This document shows, piece by piece, positions 19,155 through 32,854 of a DNA stretch of 64,000 bases; position 1 is the first letter of the stretch; each line of letters opens with the position of its first letter. The stretch comes from Desulfallas thermosapovorans DSM 6562 (GTDB lineage Bacteria > Bacillota > Desulfotomaculia > Desulfotomaculales > Desulfallaceae). The notes under the pieces are model-generated. The model was not told the DNA's origin. It made no database searches and saw nothing but the letters and a program-made list of their open reading frames with translations. The position numbers and the translations under genes are program-made. The DNA lies in assembly GCF_008124625.1 (NCBI RefSeq), contig NZ_VNHM01000005.1, positions 116,302-180,301 on the forward strand, in the 5' to 3' direction.

Positions 19155-19193
19155 GAATTAACACCTGGCACCAAAGCTTGCTTGTCAAACAAA
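19155..19193. repeat. Half copy of the GCCGGGTGTT repeat, copy 3 (degenerate)
   Basis: AACACCTGGCACCAAAG followed by GTCAAACAAA aligns with the right half and right flank of copy 1 (8307-8340). The left arm is missing. Confidence 0.45.
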
Positions 19194-19204
19194 TTAGCGT
19201 CAAT

Positions 19205-19254
19205 AAAAAAAGCGTTCAGCAGCCCGAATTGTTCGGGATATTGCAGAACGCTTT
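19205..19254 (-). terminator. Intrinsic terminator after the homocitrate synthase-like gene
   Basis: On the minus strand AAAGCGTTC ... GAACGCTTT with an inner CCCGAA/TTCGGG stem, followed by TTTTTTT. Confidence 0.85.
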
Positions 19255-19343
19255 AATTAAGCCATGCTTTACTTGTGCTGTCTATTTAACAAGGTAAAAA
19301 TCAACCGGGATACATTTAAAACTGCATTTTGGGAATTATTTAT

Positions 19344-20501
19344 TTAATCCTTTACAATACCCCCGTAATAATCCTCATAAATGTACACCAACTCTTTGTC
19401 AAACAAGGGGCGCTTCATGGAAACCGTATAAGAACGGATTTTAGGGAGCAATTCCTCGGCCTGGTGTTCCGACAAACGAATACCGTATTCCGCATATTTC
19501 GCTTTTATGGCTGCGGTACCCGAGTGTTTACCCACCACAATCTGCCTTTCCAAACCCACTTCTTCGGGCATGAAGGGCTCATAGGTTTTGGGGTTCTTAA
19601 GCGCCCCGTCGGCATGAATACCCGACTCGTGGGCAAACATATTGGAGCCGACAATGGCCTTCCAAGCCGGTAATTCACGGCCTGAAGCATGGGACACATA
19701 TTCCGCCACTTCCCGGAACATTTCAGTTTTAAAACCTAAATCAACTTTATACAAATGCTTTAAAGCCATAACCACCTCTTCCAGCGCCGAGTTACCGGCC
19801 CGCTCGCCCAGACCCATTACGGTAACGCCAATCCACCGGGCACCAGCCGCTACTCCGGCCAAGGCATTGGCGGTGGCCATACCAAAATCGTTGTGGGTAT
19901 GCATTTCCACGTCAATGTCTACATTTTCCAAAATGTACTTAATGTTATTATAAGTGGTAAAGGGATCCAAAATACCTACGGTGTCGCAATAACGCAACCG
20001 GTCGGCACCTGCTTCCTTGGCGGCCCGGGCATACTGAACCAAAAAGTCAAGGTCACTGCGGGAAGCGTCCTCGGCATTTACAGAAACATACATGCCTTCC
20101 TTCTTGGCGAATTCCACCGCCTTAACCATGTGCTCCAAAACCCATTCCCGGCTGGTTCTAAGCTTGTGTTTAATGTGAATGTCGGATGTGGATATGGAAA
20201 TAGCCACCGCATCCACACCGCATTCCAGCGAAGATTCGATATCCTTGATCACCGGCCGGTTCCAACCCATAATACTGGCTTTAAGCCCGGAACGGCATAT
20301 TTTCTTTATAGATTCCTTTTCGTCGCCGCCCATTACCGGAATACCCGCTTCAATCTGGTGCACACCCATCTCGTCCAAAAATTTAGCAATTCTTACCTTT
20401 TCCCGGTTGGCAAATACTACACCGGCGGTTTGTTCGCCATCCCGCAGGGTGGTGTCGATAATTCTAATGTTTTCAACTGGTAGATCTGGTCTTTCAATCA
20501 T
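19344..20501 (-). CDS. Homocitrate synthase family enzyme (NifV-like)
   Basis: A 385-residue DRE-TIM enzyme that condenses acetyl-CoA with a 2-oxo acid. Motifs: IDTTLRDGEQTAGVVF, metal-binding HTHNDFGMATANALAG, GLGERAGNSALEEV, and HESGIHADG. The 385-residue length means it lacks the C-terminal regulatory domain of full 2-isopropylmalate synthase, and overall it resembles NifV homocitrate synthase. No nif, lysine or leucine genes lie near it. Re-citrate synthase of clostridia and sulfate reducers belongs to the same superfamily, so a citrate-forming role is an alternative. The ATG has AGGAAG upstream. It is monocistronic, with a terminator on each side. Confidence 0.82.
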   Translation of the reverse strand: MIERPDLPVENIRIIDTTLRDGEQTAGVVFANREKVRIAKFLDEMGVHQIEAGIPVMGGDEKESIKKICRSGLKASIMGWNRPVIKDIESSLECGVDAVAISISTSDIHIKHKLRTSREWVLEHMVKAVEFAKKEGMYVSVNAEDASRSDLDFLVQYARAAKEAGADRLRYCDTVGILDPFTTYNNIKYILENVDIDVEMHTHNDFGMATANALAGVAAGARWIGVTVMGLGERAGNSALEEVVMALKHLYKVDLGFKTEMFREVAEYVSHASGRELPAWKAIVGSNMFAHESGIHADGALKNPKTYEPFMPEEVGLERQIVVGKHSGTAAIKAKYAEYGIRLSEHQAEELLPKIRSYTVSMKRPLFDKELVYIYEDYYGGIVKD

Positions 20502-20684
20502 TTAGTTATCTTCCTTTCCTTCCAGGTTGTTTATTTTATAAAATATATTTAGCATAAATATAAGCAACCCATTTACATACAATAATCATTTTATCATATT
20601 CCTGTAAAAGTGAAAAGATTTAACACGCCGTAATGCTGTATACATAGCCGTATGTCCATAATGCAAATTATGCATAAAATGTAT

Positions 20685-20710
20685 TAGAGCAGGGATATTC
20701 CCTGCTCTAG
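20685..20710 (-). terminator. Hairpin after gatB, likely terminator
   Basis: A perfect stem of about 11 bp, AGAGCAGGGA/TCCCTGCTCT, just beyond the gatB stop. The downstream stretch is only moderately T-rich. Confidence 0.6.
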
Positions 20711-20718
20711 GCACCTAT

Positions 20719-22158
20719 TTAACTTAATTTCTCCTTTAACAGCTTATTCACCATACCCGGGTTAGCTTTACCCGTGGTGGCTTTCATCACCTGGCCTACT
20801 AAAAAACCAATGACCTTTTCCTTACCTGCCCGGTAATCCTCCACTGATTTGGGATTGGCGGCAATTACTTCGTCCACTACTTTATCAATCAATGCCGCGT
20901 CGCTGATTTGCACCAGACCTTTTTCCTCCACCACTTTACCGGGATCTTTTCCGGTGTTGAACATTTCTTCAAAAACAGTTTTGGCAATTTTACCACTGAT
21001 GGTGCCCTTGTCCATCAGTTGCAACATCTCGGCCAGTTGAGCGGGGCTAATAAGTACATCACCGATTTCCCGGCCACTGGCGTTCATCATTCTGGCCAAA
21101 TCTCCCATCACCCAGTTACTGACCAGCTTGGGATTATTAAACAACTGTACACATTGTTCGTAGTAATCCGCCAGTTCACGGGTAGCCGTTAATACCATGG
21201 CATCATATTCGGGCAGTTTATATTCGCTGACAAAACGTGCTCTGCGTTCATCCGGCAGTTCGGGTAAACCGGCCTTTATTTCATCAACCCACCTCTGGTC
21301 GATAACCAGAGGTGCCAAATCCGGATCGGGAAAGTACCGGTAATCGTGAGCTTCTTCCTTACTGCGCATGGACAAGGTAACGCCTTTACTATCATCCCAT
21401 GTTCTGGTTTCCTGTATTACCCTTTCACCGCTCTGTACTAATTTAATCTGGCGCTCGATTTCATAAGTTACTGCTTTATGTAAAGCTTTGAAAGAATTCA
21501 TATTTTTCAGTTCGGCCCTGGTGCCCAGTTCGGCCTGACCCACCGGCCTTACCGATATGTTGGCATCACAGCGCAGTGAACCTTCCTGCATTTTACAATC
21601 ACTAACACCTGTGTATTGAATAATTGCCTTTAACTTTTCCAGGTAAGCCACAGCCTCATCGGCGCTACGCATATCAGGCTCGGAAACAATTTCAATCAGC
21701 GGCACTCCGGTGCGGTTGTAGTCCACCAGTGAGTACGGGGTGGTGGAAGGGGTACCCTGGTGCACCAGCTTACCCGCATCTTCCTCCATGTGCACCCGGG
21801 TGATACCGATACGTTTATCTGTGCCATTGATATTTATCTTTAAATGACCATGCTCGGCAATAGGTAAATCGTATTGAGATATTTGATAGTTTTTGGGTAA
21901 ATCGGGATAGTAGTAGTTTTTACGGTCAAATTTAGAGAACGATGCAATCCGGCAGTTGAGGGCGAGCCCGGCTTTTATGGCATACTCAACCGCCTTTTTA
22001 TTCACCACGGGTAGCACTCCGGGTAACCCCAGGCACACCGGGCAGACGTGACGGTTAGCAACGGCACCGAACTCGGTGCTGGAATGACAGAATATCTTGG
22101 TGTCGGTTTTTAATTCAATATGCACTTCCAGGCCGATAACAGCTTCATATTGGGCCAA
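20719..22158 (-). CDS. gatB: Asp-tRNA(Asn)/Glu-tRNA(Gln) amidotransferase subunit B
   Basis: The tRNA-binding kinase-like subunit that phosphorylates the misacylated Glu- or Asp-tRNA for amidation. It begins [15 protein letters not shown] and has the zinc-site region around CPVCLGLPG and [21 protein letters not shown] YqeY-type helical tail ends in [19 protein letters not shown] at 22165-22167 abuts GGGAGG, so I prefer TTG at 22156-22158, 9 bases away, which also gives the family's usual N-terminus. It is the last gene of pcrA-ligA-gatCAB. Confidence 0.93.
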   Translation of the reverse strand: MAQYEAVIGLEVHIELKTDTKIFCHSSTEFGAVANRHVCPVCLGLPGVLPVVNKKAVEYAIKAGLALNCRIASFSKFDRKNYYYPDLPKNYQISQYDLPIAEHGHLKININGTDKRIGITRVHMEEDAGKLVHQGTPSTTPYSLVDYNRTGVPLIEIVSEPDMRSADEAVAYLEKLKAIIQYTGVSDCKMQEGSLRCDANISVRPVGQAELGTRAELKNMNSFKALHKAVTYEIERQIKLVQSGERVIQETRTWDDSKGVTLSMRSKEEAHDYRYFPDPDLAPLVIDQRWVDEIKAGLPELPDERRARFVSEYKLPEYDAMVLTATRELADYYEQCVQLFNNPKLVSNWVMGDLARMMNASGREIGDVLISPAQLAEMLQLMDKGTISGKIAKTVFEEMFNTGKDPGKVVEEKGLVQISDAALIDKVVDEVIAANPKSVEDYRAGKEKVIGFLVGQVMKATTGKANPGMVNKLLKEKLS

Positions 22159-22179
22159 ATTTGGCACACCTCCCGGGAT

Positions 22180-23634
22180 TTACTGGGGTAGTTTGCGATG
22201 GTGGTCCGTATTTTGTTCAAAGGCATAGGCTGCCCTTAATATATCGCCTTCGCCAAAGGGGCGGCCCATTAACTGCAAGCCCACGGGCAGGTTATGTGCC
22301 ATGCCGGCTGGAATGGATATGGCCGGAATACCGGCCAGGTTTACCGCCAGGGTGCAGATATCCACCATGTACATTTGCAGCGGATCGTCCAGCTTCTCAC
22401 CCCGCCTAAATGCAGTGACCGGGGCAGTGGGAGCCAAAAGCAGGTCAAATTGTTCAAAAGCCCGGTCAAAATCGGCTTTAATCAGAGTGCGTACCTTTAA
22501 AGCCTTATTATAATAAGCATCGTAGTAACCGGCGGACAGGGCATAGGTGCCCAGCATGATTCTTCTTTTCACCTCGGGACCGAATCCTTCGCTGCGGGTT
22601 TGCATAAACATATCTACTATATCCGCGGCGTCCTTGGCGCGGTAACCGTAACGCACACCGTCATAACGGGCCAAATTGGAACTGGCCTCGGCGGGGGCGA
22701 TTAAATAATAGGCCGGCAGTGCATACTCGGTATGCGGCAGTGTGGTTTCCTCCACTACAGCGCCCAGACCGGTATAAACATCAATGGCTTTATAAATAAT
22801 GTCCTTAACCGCCGCATCAATACCCTGGCCCATGTATTCCCGTGGCACCCCTATTTTCATACCTTTTATATCTCCATTGAGGAACGATGTGTAATCGGGC
22901 ACGTTATATGGCGCCGAAGTGGAGTCCAGAGGGTCGTGCCCGCAAATAACATTCAACAGCAGGGCACAATCGGTGACATCCCTAGCCAGGGGACCGATCT
23001 GGTCCAGGGAGGAGGCGTAAGCCACCAACCCGTAACGGGATACCGCACCATAGGTGGGCTTCATACCCACCACGCCGCAAAAGGATGCCGGCTGGCGAAT
23101 GGAACCGCCGGTGTCGGAGCCCAGGGCCAAAACGGTTTCCCCGGCCGCCACCGCGGCCGCAGAGCCGCCGCTGGACCCTCCCGGCACCCGCCCGGTATCC
23201 CAGGGGTTACAGGTGCTAAAAAAAGCCGAGTTTTCGCAGGATGATCCCATAGCAAACTCGTCCATGTTTGTTTTCCCCACCAGCACGGCCCGGCAGGCGT
23301 TTAAACGTTCCATTACGGTGGCGTCATAGGGGGGAATGTAGTTATAAAGTATTTTTGAGGCGCAAGTGGTGCGTATCCCATTGGTGCAAATATTATCCTT
23401 TACAGCCACCGGTATACCGGCCAGCGGCGGCAAATATTCACCGCCCGCCCTGGCCTTGTCCACCAGCCGGGCCCGTGCAACGGCCTGTTCTTTGTTCAGG
23501 GTAATATAGGCACGTATTTTATCTTCCACTTGCTCAACCCGGTCAAACACCGCCCGAATTATCTCTTCAGCGCTAACTTCTTTGCTAACCAGCATATCAT
23601 GTAACTGGTGTGCGGTTAAGTAATTTAATTCCAA
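22180..23634 (-). CDS. gatA: Asp-tRNA(Asn)/Glu-tRNA(Gln) amidotransferase subunit A
   Basis: The amidase subunit that releases ammonia from glutamine or asparagine. The amidase-signature catalytic Lys lies in PVAVKDNI, and the Ser/cis-Ser pair in [14 protein letters not shown] and [10 protein letters not shown]. The TTG at 23632-23634 has GGAGGGG 6 bases upstream; a second TTG at 23649 lies within the ribosome site. The resulting 484 residues are the usual length. Presence of GatCAB implies that Gln-tRNA or Asn-tRNA is made by the indirect route. Confidence 0.95.
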   Translation of the reverse strand: MELNYLTAHQLHDMLVSKEVSAEEIIRAVFDRVEQVEDKIRAYITLNKEQAVARARLVDKARAGGEYLPPLAGIPVAVKDNICTNGIRTTCASKILYNYIPPYDATVMERLNACRAVLVGKTNMDEFAMGSSCENSAFFSTCNPWDTGRVPGGSSGGSAAAVAAGETVLALGSDTGGSIRQPASFCGVVGMKPTYGAVSRYGLVAYASSLDQIGPLARDVTDCALLLNVICGHDPLDSTSAPYNVPDYTSFLNGDIKGMKIGVPREYMGQGIDAAVKDIIYKAIDVYTGLGAVVEETTLPHTEYALPAYYLIAPAEASSNLARYDGVRYGYRAKDAADIVDMFMQTRSEGFGPEVKRRIMLGTYALSAGYYDAYYNKALKVRTLIKADFDRAFEQFDLLLAPTAPVTAFRRGEKLDDPLQMYMVDICTLAVNLAGIPAISIPAGMAHNLPVGLQLMGRPFGEGDILRAAYAFEQNTDHHRKLPQ

Positions 23635-23658
23635 CAGATTCCCCTCCAACCATTACTA

Positions 23659-23940
23659 CTAAATAATCTTGGGCACCTTGAAAAAGTTGTCCTGACGGTC
23701 GGGAGCATTGGCCAGTACTTTATCCACCGGCATATGCTCGCCCACACGGTCTTCCCGAAAAACATTTTGCAAAGGCAGCACGTGGGCGGTAGGTGGTATA
23801 TTATCTGTATCCAGGTCCTGCAGTTTACGGGCGTGCCCCAATATATCACCGAGTTGCCTGGCATAAACCATTTTTTCCTCTTCGGATAATGACAAACGGG
23901 CCAGTAGCGCCACGTGCTCGACATCCTTTATGTTAATCAT
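23659..23940 (-). CDS. gatC: Asp-tRNA(Asn)/Glu-tRNA(Gln) amidotransferase subunit C
   Basis: A 93-residue stabilising subunit that wraps the GatA-GatB interface. VEHVALLARLSLSEEE at the N-terminus and the Pro/Asp-rich middle (DTDNIPPTAHVLPLQNVFRED) are typical. The ATG follows AGGAAGG. It is first of the three gat genes, 95 bp downstream of ligA. Confidence 0.95.
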   Translation of the reverse strand: MINIKDVEHVALLARLSLSEEEKMVYARQLGDILGHARKLQDLDTDNIPPTAHVLPLQNVFREDRVGEHMPVDKVLANAPDRQDNFFKVPKII

Positions 23941-24035
23941 GCCACACCTTCCTCATCTCTCAAAAACTGACATTATTATATCAAAGGCCCCCTCAAGGGA
24001 GCAACCTGGCTAAACAGCTCGGGACGTTCATGGTG

Positions 24036-28338
<4,303 letters not shown>

Positions 28339-28391
28339 GACAACCTCCAAGTTTAATTTTTACCGAAGTGATAAATCACATGTGCCACAAA

Positions 28392-28421
28392 ATTATATTA
28401 CCACAACTTACCCTTTGGCAA
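28392..28421 (-). promoter_or_regulatory. Probable sigma-A promoter for pcrA-ligA-gatCAB
   Basis: TTGCCA, 18-base spacer, TATAAT on the minus strand, about 50 bases before the pcrA start. Confidence 0.55.
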
Positions 28422-28428
28422 GCAAAAT

Positions 28429-28444
28429 GCCACCTTACGGTGGC
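28429..28444 (-). terminator. Short hairpin after hisI
   Basis: GCCACC-ttac-GGTGGC, followed on the minus strand by ATTTTGCTT. Likely ends the his transcript. Confidence 0.6.
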
Positions 28445-28502
28445 TACAAACTAAACGATTGATCAGGCGATTTTTGTTTTTACCCGGCTTCCACCGCAGC
28501 GG

Positions 28503-28907
28503 CTACTTGCTTTCTTTGCCGTATACTTCCTCCGGGTTAAACAGAGGCTCCCCCTTGACGGTAACCGTTCCGTCCCCGGCCAGGGCATAGTGGAAACAGC
28601 TGTAATAACCCTCATGGCAGGCGGCTCCCCTTTGCTCCACCAGCAGCAGCAAAGTGTCTTTGTCGCAATCAAAATACATTTCCTTAACCCTTTGCACATT
28701 GCCCGATGATTCACCCTTGTGCCAGAATTTTTGCCTGCTCCTGCTCCAGAACCAGGTTTCACCGGTGGAAAGGGTTTTGGCCACTGCCTCGCTGTTCATA
28801 TAGGCCAGCATCAACACCTCTTTGGTTTCCACATCCTGCACTATGGCGGGTATCAGACCGTCACCGTTATATTTAAGCTCTTCGGGTTTTATTTGCTTTA
28901 CCTGCAC
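28503..28907 (-). CDS. hisI: Phosphoribosyl-AMP cyclohydrolase
   Basis: Opens the adenine ring of phosphoribosyl-AMP, third step of histidine synthesis. Conserved blocks: [33 protein letters not shown], the metal-binding [11 protein letters not shown] and [12 protein letters not shown] cysteines. At 134 residues it is the cyclohydrolase alone; the C-terminal HisE pyrophosphohydrolase domain found in many HisIE fusions is absent. The GTG start has GGGGTG 7 bases upstream. It is the last his gene, 141 bp from hisF. Confidence 0.94.
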   Translation of the reverse strand: MQVKQIKPEELKYNGDGLIPAIVQDVETKEVLMLAYMNSEAVAKTLSTGETWFWSRSRQKFWHKGESSGNVQRVKEMYFDCDKDTLLLLVEQRGAACHEGYYSCFHYALAGDGTVTVKGEPLFNPEEVYGKESK

Positions 28908-29048
28908 CTTGTCACACCCCAGTTTCCATATTATGCTCTATATTAAGTAAACAAATTTATCCATTACACAAATTGTAAAGATAAGACAGATTTCTCAAAT
29001 TACTTGTATCTTAGTTCCAATACTCTAATACCCATAGTTCAGAAATAT

Positions 29049-29807
29049 TTAAATGCGCACGGGCACATTATGCTCCGCCAAATACCGCTTTGCTTCTGCT
29101 ATTGTATAATTGCCGAAGTGAAAAATCGACGCGGCCAGGGCGGCATCAGCCTCACCCCCGGTCAGCCCGTCCAGGATATGGTCAAGATTGCCAACCCCAC
29201 CCGAGGCAATAACCGGTATCCTGACCGCCCGGGCAACGGCCTTGGTCAGGGCTATATCATAACCATCTTTGGTGCCGTCCCGGTCCATGCTGGTTAATAA
29301 TATTTCACCAGCCCCTCTTTCCTCCATTTGCACCGCCCAGGACACAGCATCGATACCGGTGGGTGTCCGGCCACCATGGATATAAACTTCCCACTTATTG
29401 TGACCCACACTGCGCGCGTCTATGGCTACCACAATACACTGGCTGCCGAACCGGGCCGAGGCCTCGTTAATCAGCCGTGGATTTTTTACAGCAGCCGTAT
29501 TTACGGATACCTTGTCCGCGCCGGCGGAAAGCATGGTCCTGATGTCCTCCAGCGTGCTGATTCCGCCGCCCACTGTAAAGGGTATAAAAACCTCGGCTGC
29601 CGTGCGGTAAACAATATCCAGCACGGTTTTACGTTCCTCGGCGGAAGCAGTGATATCCAAAAAAACCAGCTCGTCCGCCCCTTCACGGTCATAAAACGCG
29701 GCCAACTCCACCGGATCTCCCGCATCCCGCAAGTTAACAAAGTTGGTACCTTTAACCACACGCCCGCCGGTGACATCAAGACAGGGGATTATTCTTTTCA
29801 TCAACAT
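29049..29807 (-). CDS. hisF: Imidazole glycerol phosphate synthase, cyclase subunit
   Basis: A TIM-barrel cyclase that uses ammonia from HisH to make imidazole-glycerol phosphate and AICAR. Begins [17 protein letters not shown] with the catalytic first Asp; VFLDITAS and [12 protein letters not shown] hold the phosphate-binding half-barrel repeats, and VVAIDAR contains the second catalytic Asp. 252 residues, normal length. AGAGGG precedes the first of two close ATGs. The AICAR by-product feeds into the purine pathway encoded next door (purH). Confidence 0.96.
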   Translation of the reverse strand: MLMKRIIPCLDVTGGRVVKGTNFVNLRDAGDPVELAAFYDREGADELVFLDITASAEERKTVLDIVYRTAAEVFIPFTVGGGISTLEDIRTMLSAGADKVSVNTAAVKNPRLINEASARFGSQCIVVAIDARSVGHNKWEVYIHGGRTPTGIDAVSWAVQMEERGAGEILLTSMDRDGTKDGYDIALTKAVARAVRIPVIASGGVGNLDHILDGLTGGEADAALAASIFHFGNYTIAEAKRYLAEHNVPVRI

Positions 29808-29820
29808 GATAAGCCCTCTT

Positions 29821-30546
29821 TTACCTCTCTAAAGCCAAGGCTTCGTCAATGCTTACCGTACCAGCATACAGCGCTTTACCTACGATAACTCCTTCCACCC
29901 CCAGGGGAGCCAGTTCATGCAGGGCAACAATGTCCTGGATAGTGGACACGCCACCTGATGCAATTACCTTCAATTTACTGGACATAGCCAGGTTTCTAAT
30001 AGCTTCCGTATTCGGCCCCTTTAAAGTGCCGTCCCGGGAAATATCGGTAAACACCACCCTGGTGATCCCCATCCGGCTGATTTCATCAGCCAATTCCAGC
30101 GCGTCCTTTTCCGCAGTAAGTCCCCAGCCTTCAATGGCCACCTTGCCATCACGGGCATCAATACCCACTACAATATGTTCACTGCCAAAGCGTTTACAGG
30201 CTTCAGCCACCAGCGCCGGGTTTTGGATAGCCACCGTACCCAAAATTACCCGGGCTACGCCCATTTGCAGCAGGCGTTCCACAGTGGCCAGGTCACGAAT
30301 TCCGCCTCCTACTTGTACAGGTATGGTTACCGCTTTAAGAATTTCTTGAATAGTTTCCAGGTTCCTGGGTGAGCCGGCAAAGGCACCATCCAAATCCACC
30401 ACGTGTAGCATACGGGCGCCGCTGCCCTGCCATACCCTGGCCACTGCGGCCGGATCATTGGAATAGATGGTCTCGCGGTCCAGTTTACCCTCCACCAGGC
30501 GTACACACTTCCCAGCCCGCAGGTCTATAGCCGGGATAATTAACAT
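29821..30546 (-). CDS. hisA: Phosphoribosylformimino-AICAR-phosphate isomerase
   Basis: An Amadori-type isomerase with the same half-barrel fold as HisF. It starts [17 protein letters not shown] with the catalytic Asp; [19 protein letters not shown] and [15 protein letters not shown] are typical, the last containing the second catalytic Asp. 241 residues. The start overlaps the end of hisH by 7 bp, indicating translational coupling. Confidence 0.96.
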   Translation of the reverse strand: MLIIPAIDLRAGKCVRLVEGKLDRETIYSNDPAAVARVWQGSGARMLHVVDLDGAFAGSPRNLETIQEILKAVTIPVQVGGGIRDLATVERLLQMGVARVILGTVAIQNPALVAEACKRFGSEHIVVGIDARDGKVAIEGWGLTAEKDALELADEISRMGITRVVFTDISRDGTLKGPNTEAIRNLAMSSKLKVIASGGVSTIQDIVALHELAPLGVEGVIVGKALYAGTVSIDEALALER

Positions 30547-31151
30547 TTTTCAACCAACCTCCCAAAATTCTCTAAAATGCGCAGGCCAAGGGCACTGCTT
30601 TTTTCCGGGTGAAATTGTATACCGTACACATTGGCGTTGGCGGCAACAGAAGTAAATTCTATGCCATACTCGGTGGTAAACACCGTTAACTCTGGATCGC
30701 CGGGTTCCACATAATAGGAATGAACAAAATAAAACGCGGCATGTTCCGGGATATTTTTGAAAAGCGGACAGGGCTTTTTAAAGAACAGTGTATTCCAACC
30801 CATATGCGGAATTTTTAGCCCGGGCGGCAAGCGCCGCACCCGGCCGGGGAACACACCCAGCCCGGCGGTGGTACCCCATTCCTCACTGGACTCAAATAAT
30901 AACTGCAATCCCAGGCAAATACCCAAAAACGGCTTTCCCGCATTAATTATGTCATATATAGCTTCCACCAGGCCGTGGGATTTAAGATTACGCATAGCAT
31001 CGGAAAATGCCCCCACGCCGGGCAAAACAACCCCGGAAGCATTTTTGAGCACCTGCGGGTCCGCAGTCACTTCCACATATACGCCCGTTTTTTCAAACCC
31101 TTTGGCCACACTGCGCAAATTGCCCATACCGTAATCAATAATGGCAATCAA
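30540..31151 (-). CDS. hisH: Imidazole glycerol phosphate synthase, glutaminase subunit
   Basis: A class I glutamine amidotransferase that channels ammonia to HisF. The nucleophile Cys lies in FLGICLGLQLLFE and the His-Glu pair in GIQFHPEKSS. The TTG at 31149-31151 (MIAIIDYGMGN) has GAGGG 6 bases upstream and gives the normal 203 residues. A GTG 10 codons upstream lies inside the end of hisB and is less likely. Confidence 0.93.
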   Translation of the reverse strand: MIAIIDYGMGNLRSVAKGFEKTGVYVEVTADPQVLKNASGVVLPGVGAFSDAMRNLKSHGLVEAIYDIINAGKPFLGICLGLQLLFESSEEWGTTAGLGVFPGRVRRLPPGLKIPHMGWNTLFFKKPCPLFKNIPEHAAFYFVHSYYVEPGDPELTVFTTEYGIEFTSVAANANVYGIQFHPEKSSALGLRILENFGRLVEKC

Positions 31152-31170
31152 AGGTTTCCCTCTCTCCCAA

Positions 31171-31770
31171 TTAAAGTACACCTTTAGTGGAAGGCAATCC
31201 CCCGCGGGGATCTTTAACCTCAGCGGCTAAACGCAAAACACGCCCCAAACCCTTAAATATAGCCTCTATAATATGATGGGTGTTTTTGCCCGCCATTAAA
31301 TGCACGTGCAGGGTTAAAGCACCGTTGATGGCAAAAGCCCTTAAAAATTCCTCCACCAGTTCGGTATCAAAGTCACCCACTTTGGCGGCGGGAAGCGGTA
31401 CATCAAAGGATAACCAGCCCCGGCCGCTGAAATCCAGGGCCACCGCCACCAGGGCTTCATCCATGGGCAGCAGCACGTGTCCATATCTTTCTATCCCGCG
31501 CTTGTCCCCCAGTGCCTTCTTTAACGCCTGCCCCAGGCAGATACCCACATCCTCCACGGTATGATGAGCATCCACCGCCAGATCACCCCGGGCTTGCAGC
31601 TTAAGCTGCATACCACCGTGTTTGGCTAAAAGATGTAGCATATGATCCAAAAAACCCACGCCGGTATTTATTGTGGATTGTCCTGTATCATCCAAAGCCA
31701 GCTGCAGTGATATACAGGTTTCATTTGTTTCCCGGTTGATTTCCGCAACGCGTGCATTTATTATTCCCAT
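31171..31770 (-). CDS. hisB: Imidazoleglycerol-phosphate dehydratase
   Basis: A Mn-dependent dehydratase of 199 residues, monofunctional (no histidinol phosphatase domain as in E. coli HisB). Two similar halves carry the metal ligands in GFLDHMLHLLAKHG, DAHHTVEDVGICLG and GKNTHHIIEAIFK. The ATG immediately follows the hisC TGA, and GGGGGAG lies upstream. Confidence 0.96.
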   Translation of the reverse strand: MGIINARVAEINRETNETCISLQLALDDTGQSTINTGVGFLDHMLHLLAKHGGMQLKLQARGDLAVDAHHTVEDVGICLGQALKKALGDKRGIERYGHVLLPMDEALVAVALDFSGRGWLSFDVPLPAAKVGDFDTELVEEFLRAFAINGALTLHVHLMAGKNTHHIIEAIFKGLGRVLRLAAEVKDPRGGLPSTKGVL

Positions 31771-32853
31771 TCAATCTTTCTCCCCCAGCTCTGCAATAAC
31801 CTGCTGTAATGAATGTAAAAAAATCATATTTTCTTCCGGTTGTCCCACAGATACCCGTAAATACCTTGTCAACAGCGGGTCGCCAAAATTGCGCACCAGC
31901 ACACCCCGTTCAAGCAAGCCTTCGAAAATTTTTACTGCCGGGTAACATGTCTTAAACATCAGGTAATTGGCATCGGAAGGTAGCACGTCAAAACCCGGCA
32001 TTTGCCGCATAGCCTTATATAAAGCCTCCCTTTGCCGAACTATTTCCGCCACCTGCCGGGCAAAGATATCCCGGCACCGAAGCACAGCCAGCGCGGCCGT
32101 TTGTGAAAAAATATTCAGGTTAAAGGGTTGCTTGACTTTAAAGAGATATTGCAGCACCCGGGGCCGGGCAAATAAATAGCCCACCCTCAGTCCAGCCAGG
32201 CCATAAGCTTTGGAAAAAGTGCGCAAAATCACCAGATTGGGGTGACTGTCCAGCAGCGGTAAGAAATCCTGGCCGCCAAACTCAACGTAAGCCTGATCCA
32301 CCACCACCGGGCACTGGCAACCGGCTAGTATGGCTTGCACCTGTTCCACCGTGGCCGAATTACCGGTGGGGTTGTTGGGTGAACAAATTACCACCAGGGC
32401 GGCACTCTCCCCGGCCCGGATAATGCCCGGCACATCCAGGCCGAAATCCTCAAGCCTTGCCACTTCCACTATTTCAGCTCCGGCCACCCGGGCATGGATA
32501 CCGTACATGGAAAAGGTGGGCACGGCGATAACCACCCGGTTACCGGCACCAAAGGTCAGCATTAAATTTAAAATCAATTCATCCGAACCGTTGCCCACCA
32601 TGATGTTATCCTCACCCACGCTGTAACAGCGGGCCAATTCCCGTATCAATTGCTGCGCCATAGCATCGGGGTAGCGGGTGAAGGACTGTGCCCCCAGCAT
32701 TTCATTAATATCCCGCCAAATTTCTGCAGGAAAATCATAGGGGTTTTCATTGGCGTTAAGTTTAATTACTTCCGGGTAACTTACTTCCTGATACGGGATT
32801 AGTTCCTTTAGCCTTTCCCGCACCAGCAAGCCCGGGTCAAATTGATTATCCAT
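31771..32853 (-). CDS. hisC: Histidinol-phosphate aminotransferase
   Basis: A PLP-dependent class II aminotransferase of 360 residues. KLNANENPYDFP near the N-terminus, GNGSDELI, SPNNPTGN, DQAYVEFGG, and the PLP lysine in RTFSKAYGLAGLRVGY. The start ATG lies one base past the hisD TGA. Normal length and order for the family. Confidence 0.95.
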   Translation of the reverse strand: MDNQFDPGLLVRERLKELIPYQEVSYPEVIKLNANENPYDFPAEIWRDINEMLGAQSFTRYPDAMAQQLIRELARCYSVGEDNIMVGNGSDELILNLMLTFGAGNRVVIAVPTFSMYGIHARVAGAEIVEVARLEDFGLDVPGIIRAGESAALVVICSPNNPTGNSATVEQVQAILAGCQCPVVVDQAYVEFGGQDFLPLLDSHPNLVILRTFSKAYGLAGLRVGYLFARPRVLQYLFKVKQPFNLNIFSQTAALAVLRCRDIFARQVAEIVRQREALYKAMRQMPGFDVLPSDANYLMFKTCYPAVKIFEGLLERGVLVRNFGDPLLTRYLRVSVGQPEENMIFLHSLQQVIAELGEKD

Positions 32854-32854
32854 A

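Noticed and set aside
20502..20684. T-box or leucine-type leader before the homocitrate synthase-like gene
   Set aside because: No T-box core or terminator/antiterminator pair is present in the 5' region; the sequence is AT-rich and featureless.
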